From DASRDB01 sp035652815 (GTDB taxonomy: Bacteria; Chloroflexota; Ktedonobacteria; Ktedonobacterales; Ktedonobacteraceae): DNA of 64,000 nucleotides. Made by a program: the position numbers and the translations under genes. The notes beneath the pieces are model-generated. The model saw only the letters and a list, made by a program, of their open reading frames with translations. It made no database searches and had not been told where the DNA came from. Where the stretch lies: positions 124,001 through 188,000 of the forward strand of contig DASRDB010000022.1 in NCBI GenBank assembly GCA_035652815.1, read 5' to 3'. This document shows positions 56,443-64,000 of this stretch, piece after piece (the stretch's first letter is position 1; each line of letters opens with the position of its first letter).

Positions 56443-57543
56443 TTAACAGATACGCGGTAGCGGGTCGCCTACCAGCATATCCAGCACACGCATGCCGCCA
56501 ATATCGGTGCGCAGGAAGACCATCCCTGGCGGTTCGGCCTGCACCCTGCCGATGATGGCGGCTTCGCGTCCCAGAGGATGCTGTCGCATCGCATTCAGGG
56601 CTGCTTCTGCTTTATCTGGTGCGACGATTGCCAGCAATTTCCCTTCATTAGCGATGGTAAGAGGATCAAGGCCGAGAATTTCGCAGGCCCCTCGCACGCC
56701 ACTATGAACGGGAATGGCGTGTTCATCCAGGCCGATAGAAACTTCGGAGCCGAGCGCCATTTCATTCAAGGCTGTGGCAACGCCGCCGCGTGTCGGGTCT
56801 TTGAGGCAATGCACGCCATCGCCTGCTGCTTCAAGCAGTGCAGCTACCAGAGTATGAAGCGGAGCGGTATCACTCTGTACGTCGGTTTCGATATCCAATG
56901 CCTCGCGTGCCAGCATAATCGCGATACCGTGATCTCCGACCGCGCCGCTTAATAAGACCTGGTCGCCCGGTTGAATGTAAGCCTGCCCCAAAGGTTGTGC
57001 AGCGCGAATAATTCCGACGCCCGCCGTGTTGATGAATAGCCCATCGGCCTTGCCGCGCTGCACAACCTTTGTGTCTCCGGTGACAATGGAGACGCCAGCC
57101 TCCTTCGCGGCAGAGGCCATTGAGGAAACTATCTTACGCAGGTCAGTGATAGGGAAGCCTTCTTCAAGGATAAAGCCTGCCGAGAGATAAAGCGGCGTTG
57201 CTCCGGCCATCGCCAGGTCGTTGATTGTGCCATGCACCGCCAGCTTGCCGATGTCGCCCCCTGGAAAGAAAAGCGGACTCACGACATAGGTATCTGTGGT
57301 GAAGGCCAATCGCTCGCCTGTGCCGTTCAGACCAAAGGTGGCCGCATCTTCCATCGCATCGAGCAGGGGATTCGAGAAGGCGGGGGCGAAAACGCCTTCG
57401 ATCAGGTTGTGCGTGGATTTGCCGCCGCTGCCATGACTGAGCGTGATCTTCTCATCGCGCAGGTAAAACTTGTGGCGACGGGCCTGCCTTGTGCGCTCGA
57501 TTTTTCTCAGCACGTCGTCGATGCGCTCGTTCTTATCGGGCAT
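56443..57543 (-). CDS. hypE: Hydrogenase maturation protein HypE
   Basis: A 366-residue protein of the PurM/SelD-like fold. LSHGSGGKSTHNLI, TTDTYVVSPLFFPGGDIGKLAVHGTINDLAMAGA (in outline) and KDPTRGGVATALNE are present, and the chain ends in PRIC, whose Cys carries the thiocyanate group made for the NiFe centre. It is the last gene of the hyp operon. Confidence 0.97.
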   Translation of the reverse strand: MPDKNERIDDVLRKIERTRQARRHKFYLRDEKITLSHGSGGKSTHNLIEGVFAPAFSNPLLDAMEDAATFGLNGTGERLAFTTDTYVVSPLFFPGGDIGKLAVHGTINDLAMAGATPLYLSAGFILEEGFPITDLRKIVSSMASAAKEAGVSIVTGDTKVVQRGKADGLFINTAGVGIIRAAQPLGQAYIQPGDQVLLSGAVGDHGIAIMLAREALDIETDVQSDTAPLHTLVAALLEAAGDGVHCLKDPTRGGVATALNEMALGSEVSIGLDEHAIPVHSGVRGACEILGLDPLTIANEGKLLAIVAPDKAEAALNAMRQHPLGREAAIIGRVQAEPPGMVFLRTDIGGMRVLDMLVGDPLPRIC

Positions 57544-57559
57544 AACACACCTCTTTTAT

Positions 57560-58711
57560 TTATTGCGCGTTGGCCATTGGCAGGATATTCAGGCGATTTC
57601 GCTCGGATGCCATTGAGAAGCGACCATAGTTGAAGTAGGCAGCGCAGGCTCCCTCGGGCGAGACCATGCAGGTGCCGATGGGCGTCTCAGGTGTGCAGGC
57701 GGTTCCAAAGACCTTGCACTCCCAGGGCTTGATAACACCCTTCAACACTTCACCGCACTGGCAAGCCTTCGGGTCGGCAACGCGCAACCCTGGCACCTCG
57801 AAGCGCAGTTCGGCATCCCAATCCGCGAACTCTGGGCGCAATTTCAACGCGCTGTGTGTGATGAAGCCCAGTCCGCGCCACTCAAAGAAAGGACGCAATT
57901 CCATCGTCTGTGCCATTGCCAGCAGCGCCTTGACATTGCCTTCGGGTCGCACCACTCGCGAATACTGGTTTTCTACCTCGGCTCGTCCCTCGTCAATTTG
58001 TTTCACAATCATGTAGACCGATTGGATGATATCAAGCGGCTCGAAACCTGCGATAACGACGGGCTTATGATGGTCACGCGCAATGAAGTTGTAGGGCCGC
58101 ATACCAATCACCATACTCACATGTCCAGGGCCGATAAAGCCGTCAAGCCGCAGGTCAGGCGAGTCGAGGATGGCCTTGATGGCGGGAATGATGGTGACGT
58201 GATTGCAAAACACCGAGAAGTTTTTCAGTCCCTCGGCCTTTGCGCGAAGCAGCGTCACTGCGGTCGAGGGCGCGGTGGTTTCAAAGCCGATGGCGAAGAA
58301 AACGACCTGCTTATCAGGATATTGGCGAGCCAGCTTGAAAGCGTCGAGCGGCGAATAAACAAAGCGCACGTCAGCCCCTTCGGCCTTTGCATCCAGCAGG
58401 CTGCCTTTCGACCCTGGCACGCGCATCATATCGCCAAAGGTGGTGAAGATCACGTTATCCATGCGAGCGATGGCGATGGCATCATCGATACGTCCCATTG
58501 GCAGCACGCAGACGGGACAGCCCGGCCCATGAACAAGGTCGATATTGCGCGGCAGCACGTCCTCTATGCCATGCTTATAGATGGTATGCGTATGCCCGCC
58601 GCACACCTCCATAAACTTGAGCGGGCGGTCTCCACTGAGCCTTGCTATCTCGCCCGCGATGCGCTTTGCCAGTTCTGGATCGCGATATTCGTCAACATAC
58701 TTCATGTTCAT
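57560..58711 (-). CDS. hypD: Hydrogenase maturation protein HypD
   Basis: A 383-residue protein. Conserved parts are FMEVCGGHTHTIYKHGI, HGPGCPVCVLP, FAIGFETTAPSTAV, FIGPGHVSMVIG and the C-terminal Cys cluster (ACQCGEVLKG, TACTPETPIGTCMVSPEGAC) that binds a [4Fe-4S] centre. HypD with HypC builds the Fe(CN)2CO unit. Four-base overlap with the upstream SIS gene; 16 bases before hypE. Confidence 0.97.
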   Translation of the reverse strand: MNMKYVDEYRDPELAKRIAGEIARLSGDRPLKFMEVCGGHTHTIYKHGIEDVLPRNIDLVHGPGCPVCVLPMGRIDDAIAIARMDNVIFTTFGDMMRVPGSKGSLLDAKAEGADVRFVYSPLDAFKLARQYPDKQVVFFAIGFETTAPSTAVTLLRAKAEGLKNFSVFCNHVTIIPAIKAILDSPDLRLDGFIGPGHVSMVIGMRPYNFIARDHHKPVVIAGFEPLDIIQSVYMIVKQIDEGRAEVENQYSRVVRPEGNVKALLAMAQTMELRPFFEWRGLGFITHSALKLRPEFADWDAELRFEVPGLRVADPKACQCGEVLKGVIKPWECKVFGTACTPETPIGTCMVSPEGACAAYFNYGRFSMASERNRLNILPMANAQ

Positions 58712-59391
58712 GGACGTTCTCCTTTTCCTTGTAACACGGCATGTATAACCTCAAGCAGCGCGTGATAAGCCGTCGCCTGCGCCTCTTGAATACGCGGAAT
58801 ATGGTCGCTCGGCGAATTGATGCAAAAGTCTAGCGCCGCCGAACGCATCATCTTTCCGCCATCGTATCCCGTCAATCCAACCGTCAATAGCCCCTGTTTT
58901 TTTGCCTGTTCGAGCGCAACCAGCACGTTCGTCGAATTGCCGCTCGTCGAAATCCCCAGCGCGATATCGCCGCGCCGACCGAAGGCTATCACCTGCCGGG
59001 CATAAATATTATCGAAGCCCACATCGTTCCCAACCGCCGTTACGACCGCGATATCATTAGTGAGCGCAATGGCGGGCAACGGTTGCCAGTGCGAGAAAGG
59101 CGGCGTGAGCAGTTCGGCTACCATGTCCTGCGCATCGGTCGTACTTCCGCCATTGCCGAAGGCCAGCAGCGTTGCTCCCTGAGCGAAAGCTGTCGCCATC
59201 GCCTGTCCCGCCGCGATAATGCGCTCAAGGGAAAATTCCAGGGTCATGCGGCGCAGTTCTATCACCTCTCGACACTTTTCCAGTGTCGAGTGCTGCACCT
59301 GCGCCAGCACATCTTCTATGCTTGCTTTCCCACCTTCAAAGAGAAAAGGATAAAACAGGCGGTCGTACTCCGACCCCTCGGTATCATGCAT
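58708..59391 (-). CDS. SIS-domain sugar-phosphate isomerase-like protein (second of two)
   Basis: A 227-residue protein. The SIS fold shows LLAFGNGGSTTDAQDMVAEL, AVVTAVGNDVGFDNIYARQ and ALGISTSGNSTNVLVALEQAKKQG, as in GmhA sedoheptulose-7-phosphate isomerases. ATG 59391 has GTGAGG six bases upstream and overlaps the hypC2 stop by 8 bases; a GTG at 59403 is possible. SIS genes occur in some hydrogenase clusters; their role there is not established. Confidence 0.88.
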   Translation of the reverse strand: MHDTEGSEYDRLFYPFLFEGGKASIEDVLAQVQHSTLEKCREVIELRRMTLEFSLERIIAAGQAMATAFAQGATLLAFGNGGSTTDAQDMVAELLTPPFSHWQPLPAIALTNDIAVVTAVGNDVGFDNIYARQVIAFGRRGDIALGISTSGNSTNVLVALEQAKKQGLLTVGLTGYDGGKMMRSAALDFCINSPSDHIPRIQEAQATAYHALLEVIHAVLQGKGERP

Positions 59392-59668
59392 CGCTTGCCT
59401 CACCCGCTACTCCTACAAAGTGTTTAATCAAACGCGAGATGGCTACGCCTCCATGCACCAGCACAATATCGCCCGGCTCCACATCATCCACAAGCGTAAT
59501 ATCAATCTCCACCTCTGTCTCATTGATCGAGACACACGCTGTTCCCATAGCCTCATCAACACTCAACACCCAGGCAGGCTTTGCCTCATCGGAACAGGTG
59601 ATGCAATGCCCCTGCTCGTCCAGTTCGCAACTGCCTGCGTCTTGAAATTTTTGCTGCTCGTTACTCAT
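59384..59668 (-). CDS. hypC2: HypC/HupF-family protein with N-terminal Cys extension
   Basis: A 94-residue protein. The OB-like HypC core is visible (AWVLSVDEAMGTACVSI, VDDVEPGDIVLVHGGVAISRL). Unlike HypC it does not begin Met-Cys. It has a ~25-residue extension with GSCELDEQGHCITCSDEA, three Cys in all. ATGA overlap with the upstream SIS gene. It may replace or assist HypC in carrying the iron complex. Confidence 0.85.
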   Translation of the reverse strand: MSNEQQKFQDAGSCELDEQGHCITCSDEAKPAWVLSVDEAMGTACVSINETEVEIDITLVDDVEPGDIVLVHGGVAISRLIKHFVGVAGEASDA

Positions 59669-60279
59669 GTCAGTAGTCCTTCGTGTTCAAAGAAGATATG
59701 CACCAGTTCCCATAAGACATGGTAGAGCGTTTCATGCGTTTCCTGAATGACAAATGGATCGCGCGACTCGACGACGAAACAGAAATCGAGCTTGCTCTCC
59801 TTCAGCAATCCACCATTGTCGCCTGTCATGACAAGCGTCAGTAGCCCCTTTTTCCTGGCAATCTCCAGCGCAGCCGCTACATTAGCGCAATTTCCATCGA
59901 GCGAGAAGCCCAGGGCCATATCCTGCGCTCGGGAAAGCGCATCAAGCTGTCGCGCAAATGGAGCGCCTGTTTCATCTCCACCTGCTCGACTGCTGAGCGT
60001 AGCACTATCATTGGTCAGAGCAAGAGCAGGCAATGCTCGCTTGCCAACAATCACCGGATGCACAAACTCGACCGAGACATGCTGCGCATCGGTTGCAGAT
60101 GCGCCATTACCAAAGGCGAGCAAGCGGCCTCCCTGGTGAAAACGCCGCGCCATCGCCCAACAGGCCTCTGCAATGCGTCCTGCTTCAGCCGTAAAAAAGG
60201 CTTCGGGAACGGTCATGCTCTGCTTGAAGCGTGCCGCGACCAGCGCCTTCAGATCAGGCTGTTCTCTCTCTGTCGTCAT
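59665..60279 (-). CDS. SIS-domain protein (first of two)
   Basis: A 204-residue protein. LLAFGNGASATDAQHVSVEF and ALGFSLDGNCANVAAALEIARKKG match the SIS fold, but the conserved serines differ from the second copy (FSLDGN in place of ISTSGN), so activity may be lost or altered. GAGGAAGCG precedes the ATG. Located between hypC and hypC2. Confidence 0.88.
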   Translation of the reverse strand: MTTEREQPDLKALVAARFKQSMTVPEAFFTAEAGRIAEACWAMARRFHQGGRLLAFGNGASATDAQHVSVEFVHPVIVGKRALPALALTNDSATLSSRAGGDETGAPFARQLDALSRAQDMALGFSLDGNCANVAAALEIARKKGLLTLVMTGDNGGLLKESKLDFCFVVESRDPFVIQETHETLYHVLWELVHIFFEHEGLLT

Positions 60280-60288
60280 CGCTTCCTC

Positions 60289-60561
60289 TCATTCAATCTG
60301 GCTTGAATGGAGCATATCCAGTTCGTCGGTATAGGTTTGACCCAGGAGTTGCAAAGCTTTCATCGTTTCGCGCGCCTCGTCCTCATCGATTTTGCTCATG
60401 GCGAAACCGACGTGAATCAACACCCAGTCACCCGGCCCAATACCCTCCGGTCGCACAAGCGCCACACTCACATTGCGTCGCACGCCGGAGACATCCACTT
60501 TGGCGATAGAGTTGGCATCATCCACGATGTCTATAATCTGACCTGGAATACCGAGACACAT
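60289..60561 (-). CDS. hypC: Hydrogenase maturation chaperone HypC
   Basis: A 90-residue protein that begins MCLGIPGQ; Cys2 is the essential residue that forms the complex with HypD. The body has VDVSGVRRNVSVALV and GDWVLIHVGFAMSKID. AAGGAGG lies five bases before ATG 60561. It lies directly downstream of hypF. Confidence 0.95.
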   Translation of the reverse strand: MCLGIPGQIIDIVDDANSIAKVDVSGVRRNVSVALVRPEGIGPGDWVLIHVGFAMSKIDEDEARETMKALQLLGQTYTDELDMLHSSQIE

Positions 60562-60574
60562 ATGCAACCTCCTT

Positions 60575-62998
60575 CTAGAGTTGCCGTAACCGGGCAGCAG
60601 CCACCGCCAACTGCCCAAGACTCAAACCGCCATCATTGGGCGGCACGCGCCGATTTATAAATGCCTGAAACCCCTCCTCTTCTAACCGCTTCATCAACTG
60701 TTCAAGCAACAGCAGATTTTGAAAGACACCTCCACTGAGCGCGACCATATTTCGTCCTGTCTGCTTGCGCGCTGCAATGCACGCCGCTAACAGCAGTTCG
60801 GCAATCGAACGATGGAAACGCGCCGCAATACGCTGTGCAGGTAGGTCACGCTGTATATCGCGCACGATGGATTCGAACATAGGGGAAACATTCAATTTTG
60901 CGGGTGTTTGCTCAGCTATGAAAAATGGATACGGCTCGGAAATATCAACAGAGGCCGCCAGCATCTCCAATTCCACAGCCGCCTGACCTTCATAGTACAC
61001 CTCGTTGCGCAAACCAAGCAGCGCAGCAACGGCATCAAATAAACGGCCCAGGCTAGAAGTTGGCGGGCTATTAATGCCCTTTTGTATCATCTGCGTTAGC
61101 ACATGCCACTTAGCGCGGTCAAGCGAATGCACGAGGGGAATATCGAGATTGAGAAAAGCGTCTCCATAGATCTGAGCGAGATAGGTTGCAGCCACTCGCC
61201 AGGGTTGATGGACTGCCTGCTCTCCTCCTACAAGCGGTATGTAGGCGAGGTGCGCAAGCCGCTCAAAACCAGTCAGATCGGCAAGTAAGATTTCGCAGCC
61301 CCAGATGGCTCCATCGGTTCCAAAACCAGTGCCATCGGCTGCCACTCCAATCACTGGTTCGCTCAATCCATGTTCGGCCATCACGCTTGCGATGTGCGCG
61401 TGGTGATGCTGCACGCCGATTTTCTGCGCAATATCGCTGTCAAGTGCGTATTTGGTCGCCAAATATTCGGGATGCAGGTCGTAGGCGAGGGCCTGTGGGT
61501 AGATATCAAATAGCCGCGAAAAATGTTCGATACCCTCGCGAAACGAGGTCAGCGTTTCTAAATTCTCTAAATCGCCAACATGATGACTGAGAAAAGCCTT
61601 CTGTCCCTTGCCCAGGCAGAATGTATTTTTAAGATGACCGCCGCATGCAAGTAGTGGTACAGGAAGCTCTATCGAAAGCGAAACTGGTTCTGGCGCATAT
61701 CCCCGCGAACGGCGGAAAAACTGCTCGCCGCCCGCAACAATGCGCATCACTGAGTCATCGCAGCGCATATGAATATCGCGGTTATGTGTGAGCATCCCAT
61801 CGGCAATACTAAACAGCCGTTTCCGCGCATCGTCGTCCTGGTATGCGATTGGCTCATCGCTCACATTGCCGCTGGTCATGACCAATGCCGCGGGTCTTCC
61901 TGGTTCAATAGCTTTTGCAAATGCGCGCAACAGCAGATAATGAAGCGGCGTGTAGGGCAACATAATCCCCAGTGTATTGCAGGCAGGTGCAACCCCTGGC
62001 GCAACGGGACAGTCCATCTTCTGAGCAAGCAAAACGATAGGTCGGCGATATGACTTCAATAATGTGGCCTCAGCATCATTTAACACACAAAGCTGCTGTG
62101 CCGTTTCAATACCGGGAACCATCAACGCAAATGGCCTTGCCTCGCGTCGCTTGCGCTGTCGCAATCTGCGAACGGCTTCTTCATCGAGCGCATCACATGC
62201 CAGGTGATAGCCACCCAATCCTTTGATGGCAAGGATTGCGCCTTTCGCCAATAGCCCCGCCGCCAACGTAATGAAATCAACATTCCCTGTAGGGACGTGC
62301 TTCATCGCATCCTGCCCCCCCCATTGTTCCCATGTCAATTGTTCCGATGGGCAGGACGCGATCAATCGCGTCCCTACAATTTCACTATCACCTACATTAC
62401 TCCAAACATCCAGACGTATTTGCGGCCCACAGACCGGGCAGGCATTGGGTTGCGCATGAAAGCGGCGATCGAGCGGGTCGTCGTATTCGGCCTGACAGGC
62501 GGGACACATGGGAAAGACGCGCATGGTAGTCTTGTCGCGGTCGTAGGGAACGTCCTGGACGATGGTGAAGCGCGGGCCGCAGTTGGTGCAGTTAATGAAG
62601 GGGTAGCGATAGCGACGGTCGGCGGGGTCAAATAGTTCGCGCAGGCAATCCTCGCAGGTGGCGGTATCGGGCGAGATGAGCGCGGAACGCTCCGATCCTT
62701 TATGACTGTGGATGATGACAAATGTGTCTTCGTGACGTGGATGAACAAGTTCAGTAGCAACGGAATCGATGCGAGCCAGTGGCGGCGCTTGCTCGTTCAA
62801 AGCGCGTTGAAAGCCATCTAGCGCTTCAGGCGTACCCTCAACTTCGATGGTCACGCCCTGGCTATCGTTGTAGACGAAGCCAGCAAGACTCCAGCGTAGA
62901 GCCTGCCCATAGACAAAAGGCCGGAAGCCTACGCCCTGGACAATTCCCTGCACGAGCAAACGCCGTCGCTGGATTGTCGATTCCGTTATGGAAGACAT
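60575..62998 (-). CDS. hypF: Carbamoyltransferase HypF, with in-frame repeat insertion
   Basis: An 807-residue protein. The acylphosphatase domain is QGIVQGVGFRPFVYGQAL. The zinc finger cysteines are in CEDCLRELFDP, CTNCGPRF, CPACQAEY and CPVCGPQ. The YrdC-like domain (IKGLGGYHLACDA) and the Kae1-like domain (QHHHAHIASVMAEHG, GVAADGTGFGTDGAIWG, SGGVFQNLLLLE) follow. HypF makes the cyanide ligand from carbamoyl phosphate. Residues ~207-237 do not match family members and correspond exactly to a family A repeat (62289-62379). Whether the protein stays active is unknown. Confidence 0.95.
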   Translation of the reverse strand: MSSITESTIQRRRLLVQGIVQGVGFRPFVYGQALRWSLAGFVYNDSQGVTIEVEGTPEALDGFQRALNEQAPPLARIDSVATELVHPRHEDTFVIIHSHKGSERSALISPDTATCEDCLRELFDPADRRYRYPFINCTNCGPRFTIVQDVPYDRDKTTMRVFPMCPACQAEYDDPLDRRFHAQPNACPVCGPQIRLDVWSNVGDSEIVGTRLIASCPSEQLTWEQWGGQDAMKHVPTGNVDFITLAAGLLAKGAILAIKGLGGYHLACDALDEEAVRRLRQRKRREARPFALMVPGIETAQQLCVLNDAEATLLKSYRRPIVLLAQKMDCPVAPGVAPACNTLGIMLPYTPLHYLLLRAFAKAIEPGRPAALVMTSGNVSDEPIAYQDDDARKRLFSIADGMLTHNRDIHMRCDDSVMRIVAGGEQFFRRSRGYAPEPVSLSIELPVPLLACGGHLKNTFCLGKGQKAFLSHHVGDLENLETLTSFREGIEHFSRLFDIYPQALAYDLHPEYLATKYALDSDIAQKIGVQHHHAHIASVMAEHGLSEPVIGVAADGTGFGTDGAIWGCEILLADLTGFERLAHLAYIPLVGGEQAVHQPWRVAATYLAQIYGDAFLNLDIPLVHSLDRAKWHVLTQMIQKGINSPPTSSLGRLFDAVAALLGLRNEVYYEGQAAVELEMLAASVDISEPYPFFIAEQTPAKLNVSPMFESIVRDIQRDLPAQRIAARFHRSIAELLLAACIAARKQTGRNMVALSGGVFQNLLLLEQLMKRLEEEGFQAFINRRVPPNDGGLSLGQLAVAAARLRQL
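62289..62379. repeat. Family A repeat, copy 3, inside hypF
   Basis: The left arm TGTAGGGACGTGCTTCATCG and the right arm GCAGGACGCGATCAATCGCG, ending TCCCTACA, are the family A arms in inverted order, 91 bases overall. It lies between the zinc-finger and YrdC-like parts of hypF, in frame. Confidence 0.88.
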
Positions 62999-63008
62999 AT
63001 CAACGTCT

Positions 63009-63665
63009 CTATTCTAGTAGTCCTACAAGAGAGGCCAACCATTCACACCATGCATCGAGGCCCATGCCGTTACGACAACTTACCTCGAAGATACGCAGGC
63101 GTGGATTGATGGCTAAGGCCTGCCGTTTGACCTTTTCCAGGTCATAGTCAACGTATGGCAGCAGATCAAGCTTATTCACCACCATTACCTGTGAAACCGC
63201 GAACATCTGCGGATACTTGGCCGGTTTATCATCTCCTTCCGTCGTGCTGACCAGCACCACTCGAATATCCTCGCCCAGATTCCAGGCGGCGGGACAGACC
63301 AGGTTGCCGATATTCTCGATCACCAGCAGGTCAATATCCTTCAGGTCGATCTCCGCCAGCGCGTCACGAATCATGTGCGCTTCCAGGTGACAGGCTCCCC
63401 GCGTGTTGATTTGCACCGTCTGCGCGCCTGCTGCCTCAATCCGTTCGGCATCCGCGCTCGTTTCGACATCGCCCTCGATCACGCCGATACGCACTTGCCC
63501 GCGCAGCCGCTCGATAGTTCGCTCGAGCAGGGTGGTCTTGCCCGCGCCCGGCGAACTCATGAAATTGAGCGCGCGAACGCCACGCGCTAGCAACTGCTGC
63601 GAAAGCTCCTGGGCGATAGTGTCGTTCGCGGCCAGGATGTTCTGAGCAATGGTTATTTTAACCAA
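63009..63665 (-). CDS. hypB: Hydrogenase nickel incorporation GTPase HypB
   Basis: A 218-residue GTPase. The P-loop is NFMSSPGAGKTTLLERT, the switch region is VIEGDVETSADAERI, and VICPAAWNLGE-type and VVNKLDLLPYVDYD motifs follow. It hands nickel to the hydrogenase large subunit with HypA. TTG at 63665 is the likely start with AGGAGC upstream; it overlaps the hypA stop by eight bases. No His-rich N-terminal nickel store is present. Confidence 0.95.
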   Translation of the reverse strand: MVKITIAQNILAANDTIAQELSQQLLARGVRALNFMSSPGAGKTTLLERTIERLRGQVRIGVIEGDVETSADAERIEAAGAQTVQINTRGACHLEAHMIRDALAEIDLKDIDLLVIENIGNLVCPAAWNLGEDIRVVLVSTTEGDDKPAKYPQMFAVSQVMVVNKLDLLPYVDYDLEKVKRQALAINPRLRIFEVSCRNGMGLDAWCEWLASLVGLLE

Positions 63666-64000
63666 AGTCGCTCCTTCCTACTTCTGGCGCGGAAGCCCTT
63701 GAAGCCGATTCGATCTCCATTTCCACAATTTGCAGTTCGGTGCCAGAAATAATCTCGTCTGACCATTCCTGGCAGATCGGGCACTGCGCGACGAAGTTCT
63801 GCACCGCGAACTCTTTGTCGCAATAACGGCAGCAAGCGCGATGCGGAACGTGGTCGATCAGCAGTTGCGCGCCTTCCAGCACAGAACTCATGCTGGCCAG
63901 CATCTCGAAGCAGAACGATAGCGAGTCGGTAACAACGCCGCTGCCCTCGCCGATCTTGAGGCGCACGCTCTTGACTCGCGCCGCATTACATTCGCTTGCG
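63658..64000 (-). CDS. hypA: Hydrogenase nickel metallochaperone HypA (start cut by the right edge)
   Basis: The frame is open to the right edge. Visible residues begin ASECNAARVKSVRLKIGEGSG, match the HypA fold, and include the zinc-site pairs CCRYC and CPIC spaced about 12 residues apart. The missing N-terminus should carry the Met-His-Glu nickel motif. It is the first visible gene of the hyp operon. Confidence 0.92.
   Translation of the reverse strand, partial: ASECNAARVKSVRLKIGEGSGVVTDSLSFCFEMLASMSSVLEGAQLLIDHVPHRACCRYCDKEFAVQNFVAQCPICQEWSDEIISGTELQIVEMEIESASRASAPEVGRSDFG

Overview
The window looks like a chromosome segment from a Chloroflexota bacterium of the Ktedonobacteria type; this is an inference. 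It rests on mid-GC DNA, a giant BTAD-ATPase-TPR regulator, a zinc-ribbon protein with exported beta repeats, menaquinone (MenA-type) chemistry, thiosulfate sulfurtransferases with the CRIGERS active-site loop, and a hydrogenase-maturation operon with embedded SIS-domain genes. No rRNA, tRNA, CRISPR array, integrase or intact transposase was seen.

Layout. 1-8 kb: the end of a TPR regulator, a 1236-residue zinc-ribbon/exported repeat protein, a PAP2 phosphatase, a Gfo/Idh/MocA oxidoreductase, and a convergent MenA-like prenyltransferase/PPOX pair. 8-11 kb: a split-barrel flavoprotein followed by an H-NOX protein with a winged-helix tail, then a sulfurtransferase facing a LysR regulator. 12-19 kb: EamA exporter, ChrB-like protein, DesK/DesR-type two-component pair with a dyad operator and a small membrane protein, a 52-residue membrane ORF, an NrtR-like regulator with a degenerate Nudix domain, and PduO adenosyltransferase. 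19-26 kb: a TetR gene with a 19-bp palindrome over its start and a PEP-synthase/rifampicin-phosphotransferase-like enzyme, then an ECF sigma factor with a membrane anti-sigma carrying a duplicated beta-propeller. 26-42 kb: PHP phosphatase, FAD oxidase, DUF4230-like protein, O-methyltransferase coupled to a 1471-residue regulator, RecD2, and a second sulfurtransferase next to SufU.

42-48 kb is a vitamin B12 uptake locus: a cobalamin riboswitch in front of btuF-btuC-btuD. 48-56 kb holds ComM/YifB, a fossil GH2 glycosidase tail, a 1741-residue TPR-CHAT protein and a broken WD40 gene. 56.4-64 kb is a tight leftward maturation operon for [NiFe]-hydrogenase: hypA-hypB-hypF-hypC-SIS-hypC2-SIS-hypD-hypE. 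The hydrogenase structural genes are not in the window and may lie past the right edge.

Three families of dispersed palindromic repeats run through the window: A (core GGACGCGATTCATCGCGTCC), B (core CATCCTGAGCGCAGCGAAGG) and C (core GCAAGGGGAT). They sit between genes and also inside them. One family A copy lies in frame inside hypF, a family C copy supplies the last codons of btuD, and a family B half-copy forms the start of the broken WD40 reading frame.

The strongest candidates for something undescribed are the H-NOX/winged-helix protein with its flavoprotein neighbour, the six-fold Cys-repeat surface protein, and the in-frame repeat insertion in hypF.
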